From the NCBI RefSeq assembly GCF_016702655.1, contig NZ_JADJDO010000003.1, forward strand, positions 248,001-312,000: 64,000 nt of DNA, given 5' to 3'. This DNA is from Ideonella sp. (GTDB taxonomy: Bacteria; Pseudomonadota; Gammaproteobacteria; Burkholderiales; Burkholderiaceae_C). The translations under genes and the position numbers were made by a program. Each line of letters opens with the position of its first letter. Within the stretch, counting starts at the first letter, position 1. This document shows, one piece after another, positions 41,501-51,767 of this stretch. The notes under the pieces were generated by a model, which saw nothing but the letters and a program-made list of their open reading frames with translations, was not told where the DNA came from and did no database searches.

Positions 41501-44500
41501 GGCGCGGCGAGCGGAAAGTCGGCAAAGCGCATCGGGAACGATGCCTGCAGCGCCGCGTCCGCCTCGGCGCTGACGCGCGTGAACGCGACGAGGTGCAGCG
41601 CGTCGTCGAAGATGCGGAACACCGCGGTCGAGTAGCCGCCGATGAGGCGGTTGGAGCTCTGCGCGATGGCCTCGAACACCGGCTGGACGTCGGTTGGCGA
41701 GCTGGCGATCACCTTCAGGATTTCCGCGGTGCCGGTCTGGCGTTCGAGCGCCTCGTTCGTCTCGCGGAACAGGCGCGCGTTCTGGATCGCGATCACCGCC
41801 TGGTCGGCGAAGGTGCGCAGCAGGTCGGACTCCTTTTCGCTGAACGGCTGCGGCGGGAAGCGTGTCACGTGGATCGTGCCGATGCCCCGGCCCTCCCAGA
41901 GCAGCGGGGCGATGAGCATCGAGAAGTTGCCGACGTCGCGCCCCATCTGGCGCATCGACTCGGGCACGTCCGGTCCGTCGACCATGTCGGGGTAGTGCAC
42001 GATGCGGCGCTTGCGGATCGGGTAGCCCTGGTAGGACTGCACGAGCGGGCGCGGAAAGCCGCGGTCGAGGAAGCGGCGCGCCTCGTCGACGGGCATTCCG
42101 CTGTGGAGCGGGTTCACGGCGATGGCCTGGTGGCGCACCATGCCGTCCTCCCCGACCAGCGAGATGATCGCGTTGCCGCTGCCGAACAGGCGCTGGCAGC
42201 TCTGCACGATGGCCTCGAACACCGGCGCGGTGTCGGCCACAGAGCCGCTGATCACCTGCAGCACTTCCGCCGTCGCGGTCTGGCGGCCGAGCGCCTCCTG
42301 CGTTTCGTTGAAGAGGCGCGCGTTCTGGATCGCGATCACGGCCTGGTCGGCGAAGGTCTGCAGCATCGCCAGCTCCTTGACGCTGAAGGCTCCGCGCGAG
42401 CGGGCGACGCCGATCGCGCCGATGCCCTGTCCGTTCCACACCATCGGCGCGAAGGCGAGCGACTGGTAGCCGACCTCGCGGCCCATGCGGCGCAGCACCT
42501 TGGGTACGTTGGGCGCGTCGCCCAGCACGTCGGGCCAGTGCACGACGCGCCGCTCGCGGATCGCGATGCCCGCGGGCGTCTTGTCCACCGGCGCCGGGAA
42601 GGTGGCGGCGATGATGTCGCGCGCCTTGCCGACGTAGGCCGCGATCTGCAGCAGGCCCTGCTCGTCGACGAGCAGCACGTCGAGTTCGTCGCCGCCGAAC
42701 AGGTGCCTGCAACTGTCGAGGATCTTGTCGAACACCGGCTTGGTGTCGGCGACCGAGCTGCTGATGACCTGCAGCACCTCGGCCGAGGCCCTTTGCTGCT
42801 GCAGTGCCTCCTGGGTCTCGTTGAACAGGCGCACGTTCTCGATCGCGATCACCGCCTGCGCGGCGAAGGACTCGATCAGTGCGACTTGGTGCTCGTCGAA
42901 CGGCTTGCCGTCGGGACGCGCTGTTCCGATCGAGCCGATGACCTGCTCGTCGCGCAGCATCGGCGTGAACAGCACCGAGTTGAAGCCGAAGTCGCGCGCG
43001 TACTGCTGCGTGCCGGCCGGAGTGGCCGGGTCGTCGAGTGCCGCGAACTGGGTGGTCCGCCTCGTCAACATGACCAGGCTGCCGATCGTGCTGTCGTCCA
43101 GCGGCCGCGGGTAGCGTTCGGCCAGCCTTTCGAACCCCGGCTTGCCGCCGGCGGCCGGCATCGTGACGACGCCGTCGCGCAGCAACTGGACGGCGGCGAA
43201 CTCGGTTCCGAACAGGCGCAGCAGGCTGGCCACGATGGCGTCGAACACCGGCTGCACGTCGGTTGGCGAACTGCTGATCACGCGCAGGATCTCGGCGGTC
43301 GCGGTCTGGCGTTCCAGCGCCTCGCGCGTCTCGTTGAACAGGCGCACGTTCTGGATCGCGATCACCGCCTGGTCGGCGAAGGTGCGCAGCAACTCGACCT
43401 CGTGCGGCGCGAACGTCCCGGCGCGCGCGTGCATGACGGTGATCGCGCCGATCGTGCGGCCCTCGCGGAGCATCGGCACGCTGAGCACGCTGCGAAAGCC
43501 GACGCGCCGGGCGACGTCCTTGGCCGGGTAGTCGGCGTCCGCCAGGGCCAGCACGTCGCCTTCCTGCACGATCTGTCCGTCGCGCACCGCCCGGGCGGTG
43601 ATCGTCGAGTTCCCCGGCCGAACGGGGTACGCAGCGCGCAGCGCGTCCACCCCTGCCGTGTCGACACCGAAGCTGCTCGCGACGCGCACCCACTCGCCGT
43701 CGTAGACGAACACGATCGCGTAGCGTGCTCCGGTCAGGCGTCCCGCGCGCTCGGCGATGATCTCGAACACCGGCTGCACGTCGCTCGGCGAACCGCTGAT
43801 CACGCGCAGGATGTCGGCGCTCGCCGTCTCGCGTTCGAGCGCCTCGCGTGTCTCGTTGAACAGGCGCACGTTCTCGATCGCGATCACCGCCTGATCGGCG
43901 AAGGTGCACAGCAGGTCGATCTGGCGCTGCGGGAACTCGCCCGGCTGCTCGCGGCAGATCGCGATCGCGCCGATGGCCTTGCCGTCGCGCAGCATCGGCA
44001 CCGCCATGTTGGCGCGGTAGCCGGCCATGCGCGTCGCTTCGTTGAGGGCGTAGTCCGGGTCGGCGAGCACGTCTGTGCACTGCACCGGTCTGGCCTCGAG
44101 GATCGCGCGCGCGGTGATCGCGCCCCGCCCCGGGCGCAGCGGAAAGCTGGCTTTCACGGCGTCCTCGGCCAGGCGCGACACACCGCGGAAGGCGACGAGG
44201 TGGACCCATTCGCCGTCGAAGCGCGCCACGCCGCCGATGTTGGCGCCGCACAGCCGCATCGCGCGGTCGGCGATCGCGTCGAATACCGGCTGCACGTCGG
44301 TCGGCGACTCGCTGATCACGCGCAGGATGTCGGCGGTGGCGGTCTGCTGCTCGAGCGAGCGCTGCGTCTCGTCGTGCAGGCGCGCGTTCTCGAGCGCGAC
44401 GCCCATGCTCGCGGCGATCGTGGTAAGCAGGCGCAGCTCGGCCTCGCCGAAGGCGTTCTCGCGCTCGTGATTCTTCAACACGAGGCTGCCGAGAAGCCGG

Positions 44501-46850
44501 TCGCTGGCGACGATGGGGATGTGGACCGACGACAACGGCAGGTCGGTGCCCGGGACGATGTACTGACCCATCGCCTCGGAGGCTGCCGGGCTGTTCATGA
44601 CGACCGGGCGGCGCGCCCTGAGCTCGACGAGTATCGGGTGGTCCCAGTCGATGCGCCGGATCGGCCGCGGGTACAGACGCACGCCGCGTTCGTACTGGTA
44701 GATGAAGCGAATCTCCCTGGTCGCCTCGTCCCCCCAGTGGATGCCCAGGTCGCCGGTCCTGAACACCTCGCGCAGCCGGTCGCCCACCAGGTCGACGATG
44801 CCCTGGAAGCTCAACTCGGCCGCCATGCCCTGCTGGATGCTGTTGATCACCGCCAGCTCGCCGGCGCGTTGTTCGAGCTGGGCCGTGCGCTCGGCGACCT
44901 TGTGCTCCAGCCCGGCGGCAAAGCGCAGGTTCGCCAGCGCCACGGCAGCCTCCGCGGCGAGCATCGCGAGCAGGTCGCGGTCGGCGTCGTGAAAGCGGCC
45001 GAACGCGCCTTCGATGTCGCAGTACAGGTAGGCCAGCAACTCGCGCTGGGCAACGAGCGGCGCAAGGAGGCAGGAGCGCTGCTCGAGGGCCGCGGCGCCG
45101 TCGGGCCCGTGGCGCAGCGCGACGGCGCGCGTGCGCCGGGCTTCGTCCAGCCAGGGCGTGATCGCGGCGAGGAGTTCCTGTTCGCTCTCGCCGCGCGGAA
45201 GCAGCGCACCGGCGAGTTCGAAGCCCGCGCGTGTCTCGAGCACGAGCAGCACGCGCTCGGCGCCCGAGAGTTCGGTCGCCTCGTCGATCAGGAACTCGCG
45301 CAACTCGGCCTCGGCCTTGAGCTCGTTCAGGCGCAGCCCGGTGTCGACCAGGCGTTCGAAGGGTTCGCGCAGGTCGGCCGCGCCGGCCAGGTGGGCCTCG
45401 TACCGTTCGCGCGGCAGGCCGCGCGCGCGCGCGTCGCGCAGCCAGTCGAGCACCAGCCCGCGCGCCTCTGTGGGCTTGTTCAGCGCGTTGCGGCGCAGCC
45501 CCTCGTCGCTCAGGCCGGCGAGGTTGTCGCACAGGAAGCCGTAGGCGCGGGCGAGGGCCTCGTGCGCCGCGTCGGCCTGGCCGTTGGCCTTCAGGGCCAG
45601 GCTGTGGTGCCACCACAGCGCGTGGCGATCGATGCCCTGCAACGAGGCGAGGTTGCCTGCCAGGTGCCAGCCGGTGACGCGCCGCGTCAGTGCCAGGGCC
45701 TTGGCGGCGGCGCCTGCGGCCACGTGGGCCGCAGCCGCGCGCGACAGGCAGGTCATGGCGATGGCCTCGCTCGACTTGCCTACCTCGCGGGCTGCGCGCT
45801 CGAAGTGGCGTGCCGCCTCCATGCAGGCCGCCCCGCCTGCGTCGCCAGGTGGGCCGCGATCCAGTCCGGCCAGCCGCGGTACTGCGTGCCGCCGAGCGCC
45901 GCGGTCTGCGCGGCCGCCTCGACGGCCAGGGCGCGGGCGGCGTCGGCATGGCCAAGCGTCGCTTCGAGCTGCGCCAGCTTCCACAGGCTGCCGGCCAGAC
46001 CATGGCGGGCCCCGGTCTGCCGTTCGAGCGCAATCGCCGCGGCCTCCAGGCGTTTCGCCTGCCGGTACAGGCCGAGTTCGACGTACTGCCCGGCAAGGTT
46101 GCTCGTGACCATGGCTTGGCGCTCGACGAACCCCGCGGCGCGGAACAGGCTCAACGCCCGCTTGAGCAGGCGCAGGCCGGCTGCGACGTCGCTTTCGTTG
46201 AAGGTCAGCGAGTTGAGCGCCGTCGCCTGGCCGAACAGGTCGCCGGTCGCCCGCGCCAGCACGAGCGACTGCGCGCCGGCCCGGTCGGCCTCGGCGCCGC
46301 GGCCGAGGTCGTTGCAGGCCGCCTGCAGGCACCACAGCGCACGGCCCTGCAAAACCTTGTCGCCGAGCGCCTCGGCCAAGTCGACGGCGCGCCGTGCGGT
46401 GGTCATGGCTTGCTTGCTGCGGACCAGCGTGTGCAGGCGGAACTGTGCCTCGGCGAGGCGCGTCAGCGCCCGCGCCTCGACGCGGCGATCGCCGCTGCGG
46501 CGCGCGGCAGCGACCGCGCGCCGCGCCGTCTTCAGCGCCGCAGCGGCGTCACCGCCGCGCATCTGCACCAGGGCCGCGCAGTGCTGTGCGCGCGCGGTCA
46601 TGGCCACGTTGCGCTCGCGGCGCGCGAGCGCCTTCAAGGCCTCCGCGTCGGCGTCGGCGCGCGCCAGATCGCCGAGGGCGACGAGACTCTCGGCGCGCAG
46701 TTCGAGCAGCTCGAAGCGTTCGGTAGCGCCCGTCCCGGCGGCGGCCAGTGCCGTATCGGCCGCCGCGACGACCTCGGCCTGCCGCCCGGCCCAGGCGAGC
46801 GCGGCCACCTCTCGGGCAGCAGTGTTGTCGTGCCGGTTCGAACCTGCCAT
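38569..46850 (-). CDS. Giant TPR and ten-GAF hybrid histidine kinase (one frameshift near 45.83 kb)
   Basis: About 2760 residues if one base is restored. From ATG 46850 (MAGSNRHDNTAAREVAALAW) a TPR-like helical region runs to about residue 480. Within it the frame changes at about 45826-45840; adding one G to the GCGGGGCGGCC run joins AAHLATQAG to AACMEAARHFERAARE. Then follow GAF 1 (about 537-650), GAF 2 (about 677-817), and eight closely similar GAF modules (about 850-2213), each ending in a linker like ADQAVIAIQNARLFNETQEA. HisKA is near residue 2250 (TMSHEIRTPMNAVIGMS), ATPase domain about 2333-2470, receiver 1 about 2493-2607, receiver 2 about 2630-2750. No membrane helices. TPRs suggest a protein partner, GAFs small ligands. 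Soluble phosphorelay sensor. Confidence 0.9.
40190..44370 (-). repeat. Tandem GAF-encoding modules, period 505-540 bases
   Basis: The linker sequence (plus-strand form GTCTCGTTGAACAGGCGCAC or close) recurs near 40190, 40720, 41240, 41750, 42290, 42810, 43320, 43845 and 44350. Each unit encodes about 175 residues with the signature VL-VISxSVxDTxPVF at its start and FADQAVIAI-NxRLF at its end. Linkers are far more alike than GAF cores, as expected from repeated internal duplication with divergence of the ligand-binding parts. Confidence 0.85.
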
Positions 46851-47004
46851 TCCCGCCGCTCCTGCTCCTGTCACAGTCGGGCGACCCCGATACGCCGCGA
46901 GCGAGTCTAGTGTGCCGCCGGGGTGACCGGCCCTCGCGTTTGCACCATGGCCGCTGCCGTGCAGGCCGGTCGCCAGTTCGCGCGTGCGCTGCGCCGGACG
47001 GTGG

Positions 47005-47796
47005 TCAGCGCGCCTGCGGCACGGGCCCGTCCGACGACGCGCCGTGCGCGTGCCGGCGATGGAAGGCGATGAAGTCGGCCGCGGCGAGCGGCCGCGAGAA
47101 GTAGAAGCCCTGCGCCGCCGGGATGCCGGCCGCGCGCAGCGTGTCGCGCTGCAGTTCGTTTTCGACGCCTTCGGCGACGAGCTGCAGGCGCGACAGCTGC
47201 ACCAGCGCCGACATCTCGTCGAGCCACGCCGGGCGCGGCCGGCCGGCCGCGATCTGCGCGACCAGGTGGCGGTCGAGCTTGACGATGTCGAACGCCGCGC
47301 GCGCCAGCACGGCCACGTTGGCGCCGCCATCGAGCACGACGTCGTCGATCGCGATGCGCACCCCGCGCTGGCGCGCGTTGTTGCGCAGCGTCTCGATCGC
47401 GATCGCATCGGGCAGGCCGCGTTCGGTCAGCTCGAGCACGATCTGCGACGCGAGGTCGGCCAGCCCGGAGCGCGACGCGACGTATTCGATGCCGCCGCGG
47501 CCGATGATCTCGGGCGGCACGTTGATCGCGAGGTGAGCGCCGGGGTTGGCACGCAGCCACGCGCCCATCTCGGCAGCCACGGTGTCGAGCACCCAGTAGG
47601 TGATCAGGCCCGACAGCGGCGTGTTCTCGGCAAGCGGGATGAAGGCCATCGGTTCGACCACGCCGCCCGGCCGGCGCCACCGGATCAGGGCCTCGGCGCC
47701 GGTGCACCGTCCGTCCTGCAACGAAACGGTCGGCAGGTACTCGAGGAACAGTTCGTTCCGGTCCAGGCCGTCCTTGATGGACTGGAGATCGATCAT
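47005..47796 (-). CDS. EAL-domain cyclic-di-GMP phosphodiesterase
   Basis: 263 residues, essentially one EAL domain. It hydrolyses c-di-GMP to pGpG if active. The main catalytic residues appear intact: GAEALIRWRR (EAL), LAINVPPEII (Asn), VLELTERGLP (Glu), VRIAIDDVVLDGGANVA (the two Asp), VKLDRHLVAQ (Lys), LVAEGVENE (Glu) and AAQGFYFSRPL. There is no sensor domain. It starts 28 bases after the AcpS-acyltransferase gene and ends 154 bases before the giant kinase gene, so it sits exactly between the lipid and phosphorelay modules. It may link c-di-GMP to either. Confidence 0.9.
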   Translation of the reverse strand: MIDLQSIKDGLDRNELFLEYLPTVSLQDGRCTGAEALIRWRRPGGVVEPMAFIPLAENTPLSGLITYWVLDTVAAEMGAWLRANPGAHLAINVPPEIIGRGGIEYVASRSGLADLASQIVLELTERGLPDAIAIETLRNNARQRGVRIAIDDVVLDGGANVAVLARAAFDIVKLDRHLVAQIAAGRPRPAWLDEMSALVQLSRLQLVAEGVENELQRDTLRAAGIPAAQGFYFSRPLAAADFIAFHRRHAHGASSDGPVPQAR

Positions 47797-47824
47797 TGGC
47801 CGCAGTGTGTCACAGCGGCGCCGC

Positions 47825-49087
47825 TCAGGCAGTGTCAGGAGGCGCGCGCGGCGGCTTCGGCCTGCGCACCCTGGGCTCGACATGCTTCCAGCGCCGGTGC
47901 ACCCAGTACCACTGCTCGGGGTGGCGCACGACGAGGCGCTCGAGCGCCTCGTTGTAGGCGCGCGTGTTGAGGCGGATCGCCTCGGTCGTGCTGCGGTGCT
48001 CGATCGGCGCCAGCGGCGCCTCGAAGCGCAGCACGTGGCGGCCGTCGGGTTCGCGCCAGCTCGAGCCCGGCAGCACCGGCGCGTCGGTCGAGAGGGCGAT
48101 GATCGCGAGGCTCTTGAAGGTCCACGCCGGGTGGCCGAGGAAGTCCACCGCAATGCCGTCCGGTGGGCCGGCGTGCTGGTCGAAGGGCAGCACGACGGCG
48201 TCGCCCCTCGCCAGCGCAGCGAGCAGGTCGTCGAGCGAGTCGCGCTTGGAGAAGACGCCGAAGCCGGCCTCGTTGAAGCGGCGCGTGACGAGCCGGTCGA
48301 GCCAGTCGGGCCTGATCGGCCGGCGCACGAAGTGGAACTTGCCGCGCATCTCGGGGAAGAGGCCGATCGCCGCGGTCGTCGAGACCTCCCAGTTGCCGAA
48401 GTGGCCGGTGAGGATCAGGATGCCCTTGCCCTGGTCGCGCGCGGCGATGAAGTTCTCGAGTCCCTCGACGCGCACCAGTGCGGTCTTCTGCGCGGCGCTC
48501 AGCCAGCGGAAGCGCAAGAACTCGCAGGCCAGGCGCCACAGGTGGCCGTAGTGCGCGGCGGCGATGCGGGCGATTTCCGTCGCGTCGACGCGCCCGCCGT
48601 AGACGCGCTCGAGGTTGGCCGCGACGACCTTGCCGCGCAGCGGCAGCCAGCGCGCGATGAAATGGCCCATGCGCGTCGTCCGCATGCGCGCGGGGACGGC
48701 GAGCGCAACGGCCGACGCGCTCGTGCGGTCGTGCGTCAGCGAGAGCTTGACCGAGGCGATGCGGTTCAGGTCGAGCACATACTGCGCGGCCGCGCTGCAC
48801 GCGAGCTGCGGTGCGCCGTAGGCGTCGCGCACGACCGAGAAGTCGGTCGGCGTGATCCTGCCGCTGGCCGCCTCGCGTGCGAACAGCTTCAGGCACGCCT
48901 CCTTGGCCGCGAAGCGCGCCGCGAGGCTCGCTGCGCGGCCCGGGCCCTCACCCGCGTCGGCGAGCTCCTGGGCCGAGAAGAAGGCGGTGAGGCCGTCAGG
49001 CGGCGTCTCGCGCAGCAGGCGCTCGATGCGCCCGATTTCGACGCTGTCGATGCCGCAGCGTTCCGCGCCGGGCGCAGCGTCGCTCAT
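47825..49087 (-). CDS. Holo-ACP synthase fused to an LpxL/HtrB-type acyltransferase
   Basis: 420 residues, two domains. Residues 1-132 are AcpS-like phosphopantetheinyl transferase: CGIDSVEIGRIERLL (Mg-binding Asp), ARFAAKEACLKLFARE (Lys62-Glu63) and SVKLSLTHDRTSASAVALAV. Residues 138-415 are an LpxL/HtrB-like lysophospholipid acyltransferase: MGHFIARWLPLRGK, the catalytic HX4E in LILTGHFGNWEVSTTAA (His229, Glu234), VVLPFDQHAGPPDG and PEQWYWVHRRWKH, a hallmark of the family. No stop or frameshift separates the domains. In context it would both activate the cluster's ACP and pass the finished chain to a lipid or sugar acceptor. No signal peptide. Such a fusion is unusual to my knowledge. Confidence 0.92.
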   Translation of the reverse strand: MSDAAPGAERCGIDSVEIGRIERLLRETPPDGLTAFFSAQELADAGEGPGRAASLAARFAAKEACLKLFAREAASGRITPTDFSVVRDAYGAPQLACSAAAQYVLDLNRIASVKLSLTHDRTSASAVALAVPARMRTTRMGHFIARWLPLRGKVVAANLERVYGGRVDATEIARIAAAHYGHLWRLACEFLRFRWLSAAQKTALVRVEGLENFIAARDQGKGILILTGHFGNWEVSTTAAIGLFPEMRGKFHFVRRPIRPDWLDRLVTRRFNEAGFGVFSKRDSLDDLLAALARGDAVVLPFDQHAGPPDGIAVDFLGHPAWTFKSLAIIALSTDAPVLPGSSWREPDGRHVLRFEAPLAPIEHRSTTEAIRLNTRAYNEALERLVVRHPEQWYWVHRRWKHVEPRVRRPKPPRAPPDTA

Positions 49088-49190
49088 CAGGCCCCCGTGG
49101 CCCTGCGGGCCGTTCCCCCGCGGGGGAACGAGCGCCTTCGGGGCGGCCGGGCGGCGCTCATCGTGCGCTGAGCACCAGCGGCGCCGGCTC
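49088..49190. repeat. GC-rich palindrome between two lipid-module genes
   Basis: The 103-base gap contains a perfect 20-bp palindrome at 49111-49130 (CGTTCCCCCG plus its complement), preceded by a shorter hairpin GGCCCTGCGGGCC. It is the only gap of this size inside an otherwise overlapping operon and resembles the extragenic palindromes elsewhere in the window. It could reduce read-through or protect transcripts. Confidence 0.65.
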
Positions 49191-50466
49191 TTAGCGCAGG
49201 CGCAACAGCAGCGCCGCGTCGGTGCCGGCGAAGCCGCGGCAGACGACGAGCGCGACGTCGCTGCGCGGCGTCTGCGCCGCAGTCGACAGCGGCAGTCCGG
49301 TGCAGTCGGGCGCGATCTCGGCCAGCGGCGCGATGCCCGGCACCACGCCTTGCTTCAACGCCGCCAGCGCGAGCGCGGCGTCGAGGATGCCGGCGGCGGC
49401 GATCAGGTGGCCGAAGGCCCACTTGAACGCGGTGACGGGCGGCATCGATGCGCCGAACACGCTGCGCAGCGCGGCCGCTTCGGACGCGTCGGACTGCGGC
49501 GTGCCGTTGCCGTGGGCGACGATCATGCCGACGTCGGCCGGCGCGAGGCCGGCGTCGGCGAGCGCGTCGCGGATCGCGCGCGCGACGCCGTCGCCGTCGT
49601 CGCGGATCGCAAGCAGCCCCTCGGCCTCGCAAGTCGCCGCGCCGCCGAGCACTTCGCCGATCAGCGCTCGCGCCGCGCTCGGCGGCCGAGGCTTCGGTCT
49701 CGAGCATCAGCGCTGCCGCGCCCTCGCCGAACAGGCTGCCGTCGTGGCGCGCGTCGAAGGGGCGCAGCGCCTCGCTCGCGATCAGGCCGACGCGCTGGTA
49801 GTACAGCACCATCTGCGGCTCGATCGGCGCGTCGTGGCCGACGGCGACGGCGCGCTCGGCCTCGCCATTGCGCAGCGCGTGCATCGCCTCGATCGCCGCG
49901 ATCAGGCCGCCGATGCTGTGGTTGGTGACGCAGGCGTTGGGGCCCTTGAGGCCGTGGCGGATGCCGATGTGGCCGAGCACGTTGTTGGGCAGCGTGCGCA
50001 GCAGCCACATCGGGTTGACGGTGTCGTTCAACTGAAGCCCGAACTCGCGCAGGTCGCCGCCGGCGGCGGTGATCAGCGGCAGGTAGTCGTACTGGCTCTG
50101 GTAGTTGCCCCCGCCAGAGCCGACATAGACGCCGCTGCGGTCGCTGTAGACCGCGGCCGCTTCGGCAGGCAGCGTCTCGCGGTGGGCGAGCAGGCCCGAG
50201 CTTTCGATTGCGCGCCCGGCGGCGTAGAGGCCGAACAGGTCGGTGCGGCGCACGAGCTTGTGCAGCTTGCGGTCCTCGACGAGCGCGCGCGGGTTGTAGT
50301 CCGGCACTTCGCCGGCGACCCGCACCGGCCAGCCGCTCGTGTCCCACTGCGTGATCGGGCCGATCGCGCTGCGGCCTTCGAGCAGTGCGCCGAGGATGGC
50401 CTGCGGGTCCATGCCGGCGGCGCAGACGGCGCCGCTCGCGGTGACGACGATGCGCGGCCGGCTCAT
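49191..50466 (-). CDS. Ketosynthase-like chain-length factor, one frameshift
   Basis: About 424 residues, FabF fold. Start ATG 50466 overlaps the preceding ketosynthase stop (ATGA). The N-terminal part is in one frame (IVVTASGAVCAAGMDPQAIL, VGSGGGNYQSQYDYLP). The frame changes near 49670 and continues with VGMIVAHGNGTPQSDASEAA and KWAFGHLIAAAGI. The two catalytic His and the Lys are kept, but at the nucleophile position the sequence reads VTNHSIGG where the partner has HTACASGG: His183 replaces Cys. This fits a chain-length-factor role in a heterodimer with the upstream ketosynthase, as in polyketide and aryl-polyene systems. The frameshift is probably an error. Confidence 0.85.
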
Positions 50467-51767
50467 CGCGCGCTCCCTGCGGCGTTGTCGACCTGGTCGG
50501 GCCGGCGCAGCACGATGCACGAATTGGAGCCGCCGAAGCCGAATGAGTTGGACATCGCCATGCGCACCGGCGCACGCCGCGCCGCGCCGAGCACGAGGTT
50601 CAATTCGCAGTCCGTATCGGGCACGCGGTAGTTCGCGTTGACGGGCATCTCGCCGCGCGCAATCGCGAGCGCGCAGACCGCGACCTCGACCGCGCCGGCG
50701 GCAGCGATCAGGTGGCCCATGCTGCTCTTGGTCGAGCTCACCGAAACGCGCGCGACCTCGCCGCCGAACACGGCGCGCGTCGCCGCGCTCTCGCTGCGGT
50801 CGTTCATGCCGGTCGAGGTGCCGTGCGCGTTGAGGTAGTCGATGTCGGCAGGCGTCGCGCCGGCGTCGGCGAGCGCGGCGCGCATGGCCTGGATCGGACC
50901 GTCGCCGTCGGGCGGGGAATCGGTGATGCGATAGCTCGACAGCGAGTTGCCGTCGCCGGCGAGCTCGGCGTAGATGCGCGCGCCGCGCGCGCGCGCCGCC
51001 TCCCACTCCTCGAGGACGAGGAAGCCCGCGCCCTCGCCGAGCAGGAAGCCGTTGCGCGTGGCGTCGAAGGGGCGGCTCGCGCGCTCGGGCGTCTCGTTGT
51101 CCGCGGACACTGCCGACAGCAGGCAGAAGCCCGCCAGCCCGATCGGGCTGATCATCGAGTCGAAGCCGCCCGCGAGCACGCGGTCTGCGGCGCCGCGGCG
51201 GATGAGCTTCAGCGCCGTGCCGAGCGCCTGCCCGCCCGACGCGCAGGCGGTGTGTACCGCGGTTGCGTAGCCGCGGATGCCGTGCACCTTGGTCAGCAGC
51301 GCGACGCCGTTGTTCGCGTTGCTGCGCGCGAAGATCATCGGGTCGAGCGCCGACCCGTCGTCGAGCAGGCGCGCGGCGTCGAGCTCGCCGCCGGGCGCGG
51401 AGTGCGCGTGCAGCGCGGCGAGGTCGGGGTACTCCGAGGTCATCATCCCGGCGCCGACCGCAAGGCCCCAGCGCGTCGCGGTCTCCGCTGTCGGGCGGAT
51501 GCCGGCGTCGGCGAGCGCCTGCTCCGCGGCGACGAGCGCGAAGCGGTGCGCGCGCGTCGTGTGCTTGCGCAGGCGCCTGTCGATCTGCGCGTCGTCGAAG
51601 CCCTTGACTTCGGCGGCGATGCGGGTCGAGAAGCCGCTCGCGTCGAAGAGGCTGATCGCCGCGCCGCCGCTGCGGCCGGCGAGCAGCGCGCTCCAGGTGG
51701 TTTCGACGTCGTTGCCCACCGGCGTGACGAGGCCGAGGCCGGTGATCGCGACACGGCGCTGGGTCAT
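50463..51767 (-). CDS. Beta-ketoacyl-ACP synthase (FabF-like), catalytic subunit
   Basis: 434 residues, condensing enzyme that extends an ACP-bound acyl chain with malonyl-ACP. N-terminus RRVAITGLGLVTPVGNDVET is typical of FabF. The catalytic triad is complete: Cys175 in AVHTACASGGQALG, His315 in LNAHGTSTGMND and His352 in STKSSMGHLIAAAGAVE; the C-terminal glycine loop SNSFGFGGSNSCIVL is present. Start at 51767 overlaps the dehydratase stop and its end overlaps the chain-length-factor start. The likely active partner of that factor. The starter unit and chain length cannot be read from sequence. Confidence 0.93.
   Translation of the reverse strand: MTQRRVAITGLGLVTPVGNDVETTWSALLAGRSGGAAISLFDASGFSTRIAAEVKGFDDAQIDRRLRKHTTRAHRFALVAAEQALADAGIRPTAETATRWGLAVGAGMMTSEYPDLAALHAHSAPGGELDAARLLDDGSALDPMIFARSNANNGVALLTKVHGIRGYATAVHTACASGGQALGTALKLIRRGAADRVLAGGFDSMISPIGLAGFCLLSAVSADNETPERASRPFDATRNGFLLGEGAGFLVLEEWEAARARGARIYAELAGDGNSLSSYRITDSPPDGDGPIQAMRAALADAGATPADIDYLNAHGTSTGMNDRSESAATRAVFGGEVARVSVSSTKSSMGHLIAAAGAVEVAVCALAIARGEMPVNANYRVPDTDCELNLVLGAARRAPVRMAMSNSFGFGGSNSCIVLRRPDQVDNAAGSAR

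Noticed and set aside
40190..44370. The regular 505-540 base period as a CRISPR-like or other non-coding tandem array
   Set aside because: The units are in frame, much longer than CRISPR repeats, and encode GAF domains with linkers.
40906..46926. Plus-strand open frame of about 2000 codons opposite the giant kinase
   Set aside because: The minus strand encodes recognisable GAF, kinase and receiver domains; the plus-strand frame reflects high third-position GC and the repeated modules. No homology or start signal.
46922..46974. Inverted repeat GACCGGCC / GGCCGGTC between EAL and giant kinase genes as terminator
   Set aside because: Eight-base arms with a loop of about 35 bases and no T run; weak evidence in DNA of this base composition.
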